Below, piece by piece: positions 1 through 5,645 of a DNA stretch of 7,436 bases. This DNA comes from Acidobacteriota bacterium. Lineage in GTDB: Bacteria > Acidobacteriota > Blastocatellia > Pyrinomonadales > Pyrinomonadaceae. The position numbers were made by a program, and so were the translations under genes. The stretch spans positions 1 through 7,436 of the forward strand of contig JABFSB010000472.1 of assembly GCA_013140875.1 (NCBI GenBank), read 5' to 3'. Numbering within the stretch: the first letter of the stretch is position 1; the number at the start of each line of letters is the position of its first letter. A model generated the notes under the pieces. It saw only the letters and a list, made by a program, of their open reading frames with translations, ran no database searches and was not told where the DNA came from.

Positions 1-1086
1 CGCACTGACCATGACGCCGTGCGTTATGCCTTGATCGCCGTAAGCTCCTTCCGGGGCAAAGGTTACGCCGCTCTGGCCCGAAAATTCCCGCCAGTTACCT
101 GGTACGTTGTACAGGATGTCGCCGCCATTATAGGCTTTCACGCGTGCGGACGGGTAAGGAACGTTCCGCGAATAATTACCTCCGGCCGTCGGACTTTGAC
201 CGCCGCTGCCGCCCTCCTTCTGTATCTGCTCCATCGTCCGTGCCGGCGGCATACCGCGAAACCGGGCCTGAACTCGTTCAAAATCACGGGTGATCTTGAT
301 CGGATTCGGACTAACGTTCAGCGAGGCGGCTTCCTGATTGATCTTTTGGTAACGGTTGCCGGGGTCGGGGTGGCTGCTCAGCCATTCCGGGCCGCGGCCG
401 CCGCCCTGTTTGGCAATGGTCTGGAACATATTTGCCAGATCACGCGGGTCGTAACCCGCATCCGCCATTATCTGCGATCCCAAAATGTCAGCCTGAGTTT
501 CATATTCGCGGCTGTACTTCGTTTGCCACACGGTTGCGGCTACGGCGCCGAGTTGGGCGCCACTCTGTCCGCCGAGGATCGCTCCGCCGAGGATCAGGCC
601 GATCGTCCCTAGCTGGTTGCCGACGCTGCCCTGCTTTGTCGCCTGGGCCGTGGCGTGGCGAAGCGCGACGTGGCTGATCTCATGCGCCATTACCCCGGCC
701 ATTTCGCCTTCGTTCCGGGCGGCTTCGATCATGCCGCGGTTGACGAACATCGGCCCGCCAGGAAGGGCAAAAGCATTGATATCGCTGGCGTTAACAACCT
801 TGAAACGGTAATCGAAGGCCGGCTGACGAAATTGCGGAGGGATTGCGGAAACCAGACGCGCGCCGACCCGCGAGACATAATCCTCGGCCTGAGCGTCGTT
901 CATTATCGGAAACTGCTTCTCGACCTGCCGGGCGGCGTCATTTCCGAGCTTCACGTCGTCCTGGACCTTATATTTATTTTTCGGCAGCGCGATGCGGGTT
1001 TGTGCGAAGGAGGCCAGGGGCAAAGCCGCCATCAAGACTGCGGCGGCGAACACGACTGACCTTTGAATTTTTTGGTTGAGTTTCAT
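1..1086 (-). CDS. Secreted M48-family zinc metalloprotease (C-terminus beyond window)
   Basis: The minus-strand frame is open for 362 residues and continues past the left edge. Residues 1-28 form a signal peptide (KIQR, then a hydrophobic stretch ending ASFA before QT), so the mature protein should lie in the periplasm or outside. The zinc site is visible: HEISH at 135-139 supplies two histidines and the catalytic glutamate, and E196 in ETQAD is the expected third ligand. A glycine-rich hydrophobic stretch (160-185) lies between them and SSHPDPGNR follows at 237-245, as in BepA/Oma1-like M48 peptidases, which degrade misfolded envelope proteins. Beyond about residue 300 there is an extra region (NVPGNWREF near 327-335, then VTFAPEGAYG) outside the peptidase core, whose role I do not know. 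The start is supported by GGAGG four bases upstream. The family call is firm; the substrate is unknown. Confidence 0.93.
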   Translation of the reverse strand, partial: MKLNQKIQRSVVFAAAVLMAALPLASFAQTRIALPKNKYKVQDDVKLGNDAARQVEKQFPIMNDAQAEDYVSRVGARLVSAIPPQFRQPAFDYRFKVVNASDINAFALPGGPMFVNRGMIEAARNEGEMAGVMAHEISHVALRHATAQATKQGSVGNQLGTIGLILGGAILGGQSGAQLGAVAATVWQTKYSREYETQADILGSQIMADAGYDPRDLANMFQTIAKQGGGRGPEWLSSHPDPGNRYQKINQEAASLNVSPNPIKITRDFERVQARFRGMPPARTMEQIQKEGGSGGQSPTAGGNYSRNVPYPSARVKAYNGGDILYNVPGNWREFSGQSGVTFAPEGAYGDQGITHGVMVSA

Positions 1087-1117
1087 TGATCCTCCAAGAC
1101 AGCTAGATATAAAGAGA

Positions 1118-1147
1118 ATACTAAGTCAAACGCCGAGGAAGAATCAA
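1118..1147 (-). promoter_or_regulatory. Possible promoter of the M48 peptidase gene
   Basis: Read on the minus strand, TTGATT (1147-1142) and TAGTAT (1123-1118) are separated by 18 bases and each match four of six bases of the sigma-70 consensus. A transcript starting about seven bases downstream would have a leader of roughly 25 nt containing the GGAGG at 1095-1091. The match is modest. An overlapping TTGACT at about 1129-1124 is a better -35 hexamer but has no -10 at proper spacing. Confidence 0.3.
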
Positions 1148-1216
1148 TGACCGGCGGTATAAGCAAATTGTTCGATGGTTGGCGAGACGGCGGCGGTTTG
1201 CCGCAAAAGTGGTGTG

Positions 1217-1429
1217 TTAGTGAATCCGGAATCCTTCGACAAAGTCCTGCTCGGCAGGCCCGGCGTCTTTTGACGGGTCATTGCTAAGGGCGCCTTTGAC
1301 CTTCGCGATAAGTTCGCGTGCCTGTTGCGAACCGATCTTGCCGGCGTGCCTTTTTTCTATTAGCATCATGCGCGCAAGGTCATTTTCCAGTTCGTTGGTC
1401 AGTTTTTCTACCCTTGATCGCAATTTCAT
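1217..1429 (-). CDS. Small hypothetical protein, 70 residues, helical and charged
   Basis: I do not recognise this protein. It starts MKLRSRVEKL and ends EGFRIH. The first half is rich in Glu, Lys, Arg and Leu in a spacing that would suit an amphipathic helix or short coiled coil (about 1-50); the tail (NDPSKDAGPAEQ) looks disordered. It has no signal peptide, membrane segment, cysteine or recognisable metal site, so it is probably cytoplasmic. The ribosome site is weak (GGACG about 8 bases upstream). Codon use resembles the neighbours and no longer frame competes for the stretch. It is divergent from the phosphate genes and shares with them an intergenic region containing Pho-box-like repeats, and a promoter-like pair overlaps those repeats in its direction. 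It could be a small regulator or a spurious frame; I favour a real gene. Confidence 0.5.
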   Translation of the reverse strand: MKLRSRVEKLTNELENDLARMMLIEKRHAGKIGSQQARELIAKVKGALSNDPSKDAGPAEQDFVEGFRIH

Positions 1430-1481
1430 CGATAAGCGTCCGAAACTAAAAAAGGCCTGATTGAGGGGTTCGATCTAACGA

Positions 1482-1509
1482 TATATATCCAATGTTAGAA
1501 CAATGTTAA
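1482..1509 (-). promoter_or_regulatory. Possible promoter of the 70-residue gene, overlapping the repeat array
   Basis: On the minus strand TTAACA (1509-1504, five of six to TTGACA) is followed after 16 bases by TATATA (1487-1482). The -35 hexamer is the middle unit of the Pho-box-like array, so a regulator bound there would directly touch RNA polymerase serving the small gene. The predicted leader is about 45 nt. Confidence 0.35.
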
Positions 1510-1522
1510 CGCAATGTTAATT
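1490..1522. promoter_or_regulatory. Pho-box-like operator: three 11-bp-spaced direct repeats
   Basis: CAATGTTA occurs exactly three times, beginning at 1490, 1501 and 1512, so the period is exactly 11 bp (one helical turn). On the other strand the units read TTAACA, TTAACA and CTAACA with 5-base spacers. Response regulators of the PhoB/PhoP type are known to bind tandem hexamers or heptamers at 11-bp spacing, and TTAACA matches the Bacillus PhoP consensus. The next gene on the plus strand is phoU, followed by a phosphate permease. That the site binds a PhoB/PhoP-type regulator is inference. The array could act on the divergent small gene, the phosphate genes, or both. Confidence 0.6.
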
Positions 1523-1592
1523 ATTCAGGGGCGTGATTTATCCGAAATATAGATTTAATTGTAAATTAAAGACTTGGCAACAGGCTTCGGTC

Positions 1593-1598
1593 TATAAT
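1593..1598 (+). promoter_or_regulatory. Perfect -10 hexamer just upstream of phoU
   Basis: TATAAT lies ten bases before the phoU start codon. No convincing -35 exists at 16-18 bp; TTGGCA at 1574-1579 is only 13 bases away. A transcript starting about seven bases after the hexamer would have a leader of only a few nucleotides, meaning a nearly leaderless mRNA. The lack of any Shine-Dalgarno sequence before 1609 fits this. A weaker upstream -10 candidate, TATAGA (1548-1553), is also present. Confidence 0.45.
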
Positions 1599-1608
1599 CG
1601 GCTGTTTT

Positions 1609-2340
1609 ATGGGAGATAATTCGGTTCCAAATTTGTCTTCAGCGACGGGGCCATCGGGTGCGGAGAATGCCCCGCATGGCCGTACCGGCCCTATCGAGAA
1701 CCAGTTAGACATCCTCCGTGACAAAATTCTGCTGTTGGGAGGCAAGACGGAAGCCGCCGTTCAAGGTGCCATGCGTGCCCTGACCGAACGCAACAGCGAA
1801 CTTGCCCGGGCCGTTGCCGAGGAAGACAAGGTGATCGACCAGATGGAGCTTGAGATCGACCACTTGAGCATCGATATACTGGCGTCTCAGCAGCCGACCG
1901 AGCACGATCTGCGCCTTGTCGTTTCAGTCGCGAAGATCACGCCGATCCTCGAACGCATTGCCGATCACGCTTCCAGCATTGCGGAAGCGGCGATAGTACT
2001 GAATAATGAACCGCAGTTCAATAATTACATCGACCTGTCGTTCATGGCCGAAGTCGCCACTGAAATGCTGCGTGCCGCACTGGATGCCTTTACCTCCGAG
2101 GATGCCGAAACGTCACGTGCCGTCATCAGGCGCGATAAGCAGATAGACGAATGCTATCGCCGCGTTTTCGACGGCTTGATCGAGAAGATGATCGACGAGC
2201 CGACATCGACGACCGGGGCCGCGCACCTGATGTTCGTGGCCAAGCACCTCGAACGAATAGGCGATTACGTAAAAGATATTTGCGAGCTTAACGTTTATCT
2301 GCGCGAAGCCGTATTTATCAAACACAGCCCCAAGTTTTAA
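1609..2340 (+). CDS. phoU: PhoU-family phosphate regulator
   Basis: PhoU proteins are cytoplasmic two-repeat helical-bundle proteins that bind metal clusters and restrain phosphate uptake and Pho signalling. Both repeats are visible in this 243-residue protein. The first starts near QLDILRDKILLLGG (32-45) and has ERIADHASSIAE (115-126); the second has ERIGDYVKDICE (215-226). These are the family's acidic E-x3-D metal-binding helices. The C-terminal stretch ending IKHSPKF is also typical. Residues 1-28 are an unusual Ser/Gly/Pro-rich extension before the first helix. No Shine-Dalgarno sequence precedes this ATG, and I see no better internal start. The gene leads a presumed operon with a DUF47 protein (36 bp downstream) and a PiT permease, rather than sitting with a Pst ABC transporter. 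The family is sure; its control of Pit here is inferred. Confidence 0.93.
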   Translation: MGDNSVPNLSSATGPSGAENAPHGRTGPIENQLDILRDKILLLGGKTEAAVQGAMRALTERNSELARAVAEEDKVIDQMELEIDHLSIDILASQQPTEHDLRLVVSVAKITPILERIADHASSIAEAAIVLNNEPQFNNYIDLSFMAEVATEMLRAALDAFTSEDAETSRAVIRRDKQIDECYRRVFDGLIEKMIDEPTSTTGAAHLMFVAKHLERIGDYVKDICELNVYLREAVFIKHSPKF

Positions 2341-2376
2341 TCGGAAAGATCACGAAAGAGCGGGAGATTACCAGAG

Positions 2377-2997
2377 ATGGGATTTAGCTTACTGCCTAAA
2401 GAAGACGAATATTTCACGTTTTTCTCGCAGATGGGTCAAAAGATCGAAGAGGGCTCGGCCCTTCTGATCAAGATGTGCGAAGACGACATTTCGCAGCACG
2501 AGGCCTACACGAAAAAGATCAAGGACGTCGAACACGAGTGCGATGAGATAACGCACAAAATGACGACCAAACTGAACAAGTCGTTCATCACGCCATTCGA
2601 CCGCGAAGACATTTATCACCTGGCGGTGGCGCTGGACGACATTTGCGATTATATCGACGCGGGTGCGCGGGCGATCGTGATGTACGGCATCGGAGTTCCG
2701 AACAAACACACGGTCGATCTTGCGAAGGTGATCCAGCAGCTCGGCGCCGAGATCAGCAAGGCCGTTGCGCTGCTCAGCAAGCCCGACGAGATCAATATTC
2801 ACTTCGTCGAGATACACCGTCTCGAGAATGAGGCCGACGAAATCTATTTCCGCGCGATGAAAGAACTTTTCTCGAACGGAAGCGATCCGCTAAGCGTGAT
2901 CAAGTGGAAGGAGATCTACGAAATTCTCGAATACGCCACCGACCGCTGCGAAAGCGTTGCCAACATCATCGAAAGCATTGTTCTAAAGCACAACTAA
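2377..2997 (+). CDS. DUF47 (PhoU-like) accessory protein of the Pit transporter
   Basis: DUF47 proteins (TIGR00153 type, about 205-215 residues) have a single PhoU-like helical bundle and are commonly encoded next to PiT permeases, which they are thought to assist or regulate at the inner face of the membrane. This 206-residue protein shows the family pattern: FSLLPKEDEYFTFF at 3-16, EHECDEITHKM at 52-62, FITPFDREDIYHLA at 70-83 followed by ALDDICDYID, ENEADEIY at 150-157, and ATDRCESVANIIESIVLK at the C-terminus. The repeated acidic E-x3-D helices suggest metal binding. It has no membrane segment or signal. GGGAG ten bases upstream supports the start. The gene follows phoU by 36 bp and precedes pit by 70 bp occupied by an inverted repeat. 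Confidence 0.92.
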   Translation: MGFSLLPKEDEYFTFFSQMGQKIEEGSALLIKMCEDDISQHEAYTKKIKDVEHECDEITHKMTTKLNKSFITPFDREDIYHLAVALDDICDYIDAGARAIVMYGIGVPNKHTVDLAKVIQQLGAEISKAVALLSKPDEINIHFVEIHRLENEADEIYFRAMKELFSNGSDPLSVIKWKEIYEILEYATDRCESVANIIESIVLKHN

Positions 2998-3064
2998 CGG
3001 TGGACAGTGGTCGGAAATAGGCCACTTCCCATCCGACCACTGACCACCGACCACTGTCTACTGT
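2997..3064. repeat. Heptad-based inverted repeat between the DUF47 gene and pit
   Basis: A perfect 12-base inverted repeat pairs 3003-3014 (GACAGTGGTCGG) with 3047-3058. With two G:U pairs the stem extends to 18 bp (2997-3014 with 3047-3064), starting at the last base of the DUF47 stop codon and ending three bases before the pit start codon. The right arm is a chain of 7-base units: CCACTGA, CCACCGA, CCACTGT, CTACTGT (3037-3064). The left arm contains the same units inverted. A second CCGACCACTG at 3033-3042 gives an alternative 10-bp hairpin using the same left arm. There is no U-tract, so it does not look like a plain terminator. It resembles short tandem heptanucleotide or REP-type elements; the family is not identified. 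Confidence 0.8.
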
Positions 3065-3067
3065 TAT

Positions 3068-4144
3068 ATGGACGGACAAACAGCCGCCTTCAGCCTGGTA
3101 GTTTTTATCATCTTCATTGCGCTCGTTTTCGATTATGTGAACGGGTTTCATGATGCCGCGAACTCGATCGCAACGGTGGTGGCGACACGCGTGCTCTCAC
3201 CGGGCGCCGCCGTCGCGTGGGCCGCGTTTTTTAACTTTATCGCCTTCGTTGTTTTTGGGACCGCAGTCGCAAAAACGATCGGCGGCGATATGGTAAATAT
3301 CGCGAAAATTCCCGGCAACGACCAGTTGTTCGTGCTGCTCGCCGGCGTTATCGGAGCGGTGATCTGGAACCTGATAACGTGGTATCTGGGTTTGCCGACC
3401 TCGAGTTCACACGCACTTGTCGGAGCATACGCCGGTGCGGCCCTTTCCTCATACATTTGGCACTTCGGGTTTAATAGTCCGCTGACCGTATTGAAGGCTG
3501 AAGGCTGGATAAAAACGATCTCATTTATCGTCCTCTCGCCCTTGATCGGAATGACGCTTGGTTTTGTTCTGATGGTTGCGGTCTATTGGATCTTTCACCG
3601 CGTTTCCGTCAACAAGGTGGACCGTGTTTTTCGGGTAGGCCAATTGTTTTCGGCGGCGGCTTTCTCGCTCGGCCACGGCGGCAACGATGCACAGAAGACG
3701 ATGGGCATTATCATGATCGCCCTGGTGGCGGGCGGCTTTTATTCAATGACCCCCGAGGGAAAGCTTCCGGAAATTCCATTGTGGGTCGTCCTCGCCGCTC
3801 ACTCGGCCATTGGCCTTGGGACGCTTTCGGGCGGCTGGCGGATCGTCAAAACGATGGGCACCAAGATCGTCAAGCTGCAGCCGGTCGGCGGGTTTTGTGC
3901 GGAAACGGCGGGTGCAATCACTCTGTTCGGAGCGACATTTTTCGGGATACCTGTTTCCACCACGCACACCATAACCGGTGCGATCGTCGGCGTCGGCTCG
4001 GCCAAGCGCTTCTCCGCCGTAAAATGGGGCATTGCCAGTCGGATCGTGTGGGCCTGGGTGCTTACTATACCGGCGGCCGCCCTGATTGCGACGCTTACTT
4101 ACGGGTTGATCCTGATAATAGAAAAGCTGACAGGACGCATCTGA
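3068..4144 (+). CDS. pit: PiT-family inorganic phosphate permease
   Basis: This is an inner-membrane carrier that takes up phosphate (usually as a metal-phosphate complex) with protons or sodium. The 358-residue protein is mostly hydrophobic helices and shows the two inverted halves of the family. The N-half has FDYVNGFHDAANSIAT (21-36) and PTSSSHALVGAYAGA (110-124). The C-half has GGNDAQKTMGII (204-215) and PVSTTHTITGAIVGVGSAKR (295-314). It is shorter than E. coli PitA (about 500 residues), like the compact Pit proteins found beside DUF47 genes. No Shine-Dalgarno sequence precedes the ATG, because the 5' side is the inverted repeat, but the first helix begins where the family expects it. 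Translation may therefore depend on that hairpin or on coupling to the upstream gene. Stop is followed one base later by another palindrome. Confidence 0.95.
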   Translation: MDGQTAAFSLVVFIIFIALVFDYVNGFHDAANSIATVVATRVLSPGAAVAWAAFFNFIAFVVFGTAVAKTIGGDMVNIAKIPGNDQLFVLLAGVIGAVIWNLITWYLGLPTSSSHALVGAYAGAALSSYIWHFGFNSPLTVLKAEGWIKTISFIVLSPLIGMTLGFVLMVAVYWIFHRVSVNKVDRVFRVGQLFSAAAFSLGHGGNDAQKTMGIIMIALVAGGFYSMTPEGKLPEIPLWVVLAAHSAIGLGTLSGGWRIVKTMGTKIVKLQPVGGFCAETAGAITLFGATFFGIPVSTTHTITGAIVGVGSAKRFSAVKWGIASRIVWAWVLTIPAAALIATLTYGLILIIEKLTGRI

Positions 4145-4145
4145 T

Positions 4146-4225
4146 GGTCAGAACCGGGGTAGCGACCGGGTTCTTCAGACTTCTACGCGTGATGAACCCA
4201 GTCGCTACCGCTCCCGGTTCTGACC
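4146..4225. repeat. Imperfect 80-bp palindrome directly after pit
   Basis: The arms are 4146-4173 and 4194-4225. Pairing runs 13 bp perfect (GGTCAGAACCGGG, 4146-4158, with 4213-4225), a 4-base bulge (CGCT, 4209-4212), 8 bp (GTAGCGAC, 4159-4166, with 4201-4208), one mismatch, then 6 bp (4168-4173 with 4194-4199), and a 20-base loop. It starts one base after the pit stop codon. No T-run follows the stem, so it is not a standard Rho-independent terminator, though it could slow polymerase or protect the 3' end of the phosphate mRNA. The size suggests a dispersed palindromic (REP or MITE-like) element, but no second copy is in the window. Confidence 0.8.
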
Positions 4226-4260
4226 TTGCTAACCCACCGTAAAAGCGCAATGATTTTGGT

Positions 4261-4288
4261 TTGACAGGTGGTGCATTTCGCATCTAAA
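4261..4288 (+). promoter_or_regulatory. Sigma-70-like promoter of nadA
   Basis: A perfect TTGACA (4261-4266) is followed after 16 bases by TCTAAA (4283-4288, four of six to TATAAT). Transcription would begin near 4295, close to the GGGAG (4294-4298) that serves as ribosome site seven bases before the nadA ATG, giving a very short leader. This implies nadA is transcribed separately from the phosphate genes. I see no NadR/NiaR operator or riboswitch-sized leader. Confidence 0.5.
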
Positions 4289-4305
4289 AACCTGGGAGAA
4301 AAACG

Positions 4306-5418
4306 ATGTCAGCAGTGCTTGAACAAACACGCCCATTGGAAGATTTTCTTGTAATGCCCGATGCCGAGATCGCCGAAGGGATCGAGGCGGCACGGGCGGA
4401 GCTCGGTAAGCGTGTCGTCATCCTCGGCCATCACTATCAGCGGGACGACGTAATAAAGCATGCCGATCTGACGGGCGATTCTTACCAGCTTTCGGTGATG
4501 GCCTCGCAGACCGAGGCCGAGTATATCGTCTTTTGCGGCGTTCATTTCATGGCCGAATCGGCCGATATTCTAGGCAAGCCGCATCAACGCGTGATATTGC
4601 CGGACCTCGGGGCGGGATGCTCGATGGCCGATATGGCGACGATCGATCAGGTCGAGGATGCGTGGGAGCAACTTCGGGAAATCGGCGTCTTGGAGCAGAA
4701 GGTCGCGCCGATCACGTACATGAACTCGTCCGCCGCGATCAAAGCGTTCTGCGGCCGCAACGAAGGAGTCGTATGCACCTCGTCGAATGCGATTCCGCTT
4801 TTCGATATTTACCTCAAACAGTTCGACAAAATGTTCTTCTTCCCGGATCAGCATTTGGGAAGAAATACCGGTGCGAAGTTCGGCATTCCGCTCGACAAAA
4901 TGGCGTTGTGGAATCCGCACGAGGAACTTGGCGGAAACACCGAGGAACAGCTCCTTGAGGCAAAGCTGATCTTGTGGCGCGGCCACTGTTCGGTACACGG
5001 GCGGTTCAAGCCGTGGCACGTTGAGAAGGTTCGCGAAGAAGTGCCCGGAATTCAGGTGCTCGTTCATCCCGAATGTATGCGTGAGGTCGTTGAGCTTAGC
5101 GATCTCGACGGCTCGACATCTTTTATCATCAAGACGGTCGAAAATTCACCGGCGGGTTCGAAATGGACGATCGGGACCGAGGTAAATCTTGTAAACCGCC
5201 TCCAGGAGCGTTTCCCGGATAAAATCATTCGCCTGCTCGCCCCCGACCTGTGCATGTGTGCGACCATGTATCGCATCGCTCCGCAAAATCTTGCCTGGGC
5301 GATGGATAATATTCTTGCGGGCAATGTGGTAAACGAAATCTCGGTCGACGCCGACACGAAACACTTTGCGAATATTGCTCTCGAACGGATGATCAGCCTG
5401 ACGGAGACTAAGAATTAG
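4306..5418 (+). CDS. nadA: Quinolinate synthase NadA
   Basis: NadA is a cytoplasmic [4Fe-4S] enzyme that condenses iminoaspartate with dihydroxyacetone phosphate to quinolinate in de novo NAD synthesis. At 370 residues this is the longer Bacillus-type form. Seen motifs: ILGHHYQRDDV (39-49), GDSYQLS (57-63), CGVHFMAESADIL (77-89), PDLGAGCSMADM (99-110), YMNSSAAIKAFCGR (138-151), PDQHLGRNTG (180-189), GHCSVHGRF (226-234), VHPECMREV (253-261), TEVNLVNRL (291-299) and LCMC (315-318). By family alignment the three cluster cysteines should be C105, C228 and C318 (C316 is next to it); C77, C149, C157 and C257 are additional. GGGAG seven bases upstream fixes the start. The partners nadB and nadC are not in the window. 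Product identity is certain. Confidence 0.98.
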   Translation: MSAVLEQTRPLEDFLVMPDAEIAEGIEAARAELGKRVVILGHHYQRDDVIKHADLTGDSYQLSVMASQTEAEYIVFCGVHFMAESADILGKPHQRVILPDLGAGCSMADMATIDQVEDAWEQLREIGVLEQKVAPITYMNSSAAIKAFCGRNEGVVCTSSNAIPLFDIYLKQFDKMFFFPDQHLGRNTGAKFGIPLDKMALWNPHEELGGNTEEQLLEAKLILWRGHCSVHGRFKPWHVEKVREEVPGIQVLVHPECMREVVELSDLDGSTSFIIKTVENSPAGSKWTIGTEVNLVNRLQERFPDKIIRLLAPDLCMCATMYRIAPQNLAWAMDNILAGNVVNEISVDADTKHFANIALERMISLTETKN

Positions 5419-5435
5419 TCCGCGAAATGAAAAGA

Positions 5436-5642
5436 AATTTTTGTGCCCGCGAATACGCGAAAGGACGCGAAAAAAAGGATTTGCCCGCGAATAACGCGAA
5501 TCTACGCGAATAACGGATGTTGCCGGACGGCGTAAACAATTTCTCTTTCTTCTATTCGCGTTCATTAGCGTTATTCGCGGGCAAAAAAACTTCTTTTCTT
5601 TTTCTTTTCGCGTCCTTCGCGTATTTCGCGGGCAAAAAAATT
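5436..5642. repeat. Long compound inverted repeat with four GCCCGCGAAT-type units
   Basis: Four copies of a unit of about 30 bases (core TGCCCGCGAAT(A)ACGCGAA) fill nearly the whole nadA-ferredoxin gap, two forward and two reversed. The inner arms 5480-5512 and 5553-5585 are both 33 bases and match at 30 positions. The outer arms 5436-5474 and 5605-5642 match almost throughout apart from small indels. The central loop is about 40 bases. Homopolymer A/T runs flank the units (for example 5634-5640). The element begins 17 bases after the nadA stop and ends 3 bases before the ferredoxin ATG. It may act as a terminator or processing site, and it looks like a dispersed non-coding element of the REP/MITE kind; no mobility gene is present. 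Confidence 0.85.
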
Positions 5643-5645
5643 CCG

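Noticed and set aside
19..612. 197-codon plus-strand open frame at the left end
   Set aside because: It is antisense to the M48 peptidase, whose motifs (HEISH, ETQAD) and signal peptide are unambiguous on the minus strand.
2389..2817. 142-codon minus-strand frame inside the DUF47 gene
   Set aside because: A shadow of the conserved DUF47 frame with no ribosome site or recognisable motif.
4146..4225. Rho-independent terminator of the phosphate operon
   Set aside because: The stem is strong but is followed by TTGCTAACCC rather than a T-run, so I list it as a palindromic repeat and leave any terminator role open.
3586..4242. 218-codon plus-strand frame overlapping pit
   Set aside because: Out-of-frame, Arg/Gly-rich shadow of pit; Pit signature motifs continue to its stop at 4144.
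4570..5067. 165-codon minus-strand frame inside nadA
   Set aside because: It overlaps strongly conserved NadA motifs on the plus strand and shows no recognisable family.
5436..5642. Possible small CRISPR array
   Set aside because: Units occur in both orientations with degenerate, unequal gaps; there are no regular unique spacers and no cas genes.
5517..5645. 43-residue N-terminal extension of the ferredoxin (start at 5517)
   Set aside because: It is a translation of the right half of the inverted repeat, gives Phe/Ser-rich sequence with duplicated AGKK, and does not resemble ferredoxin N-termini.
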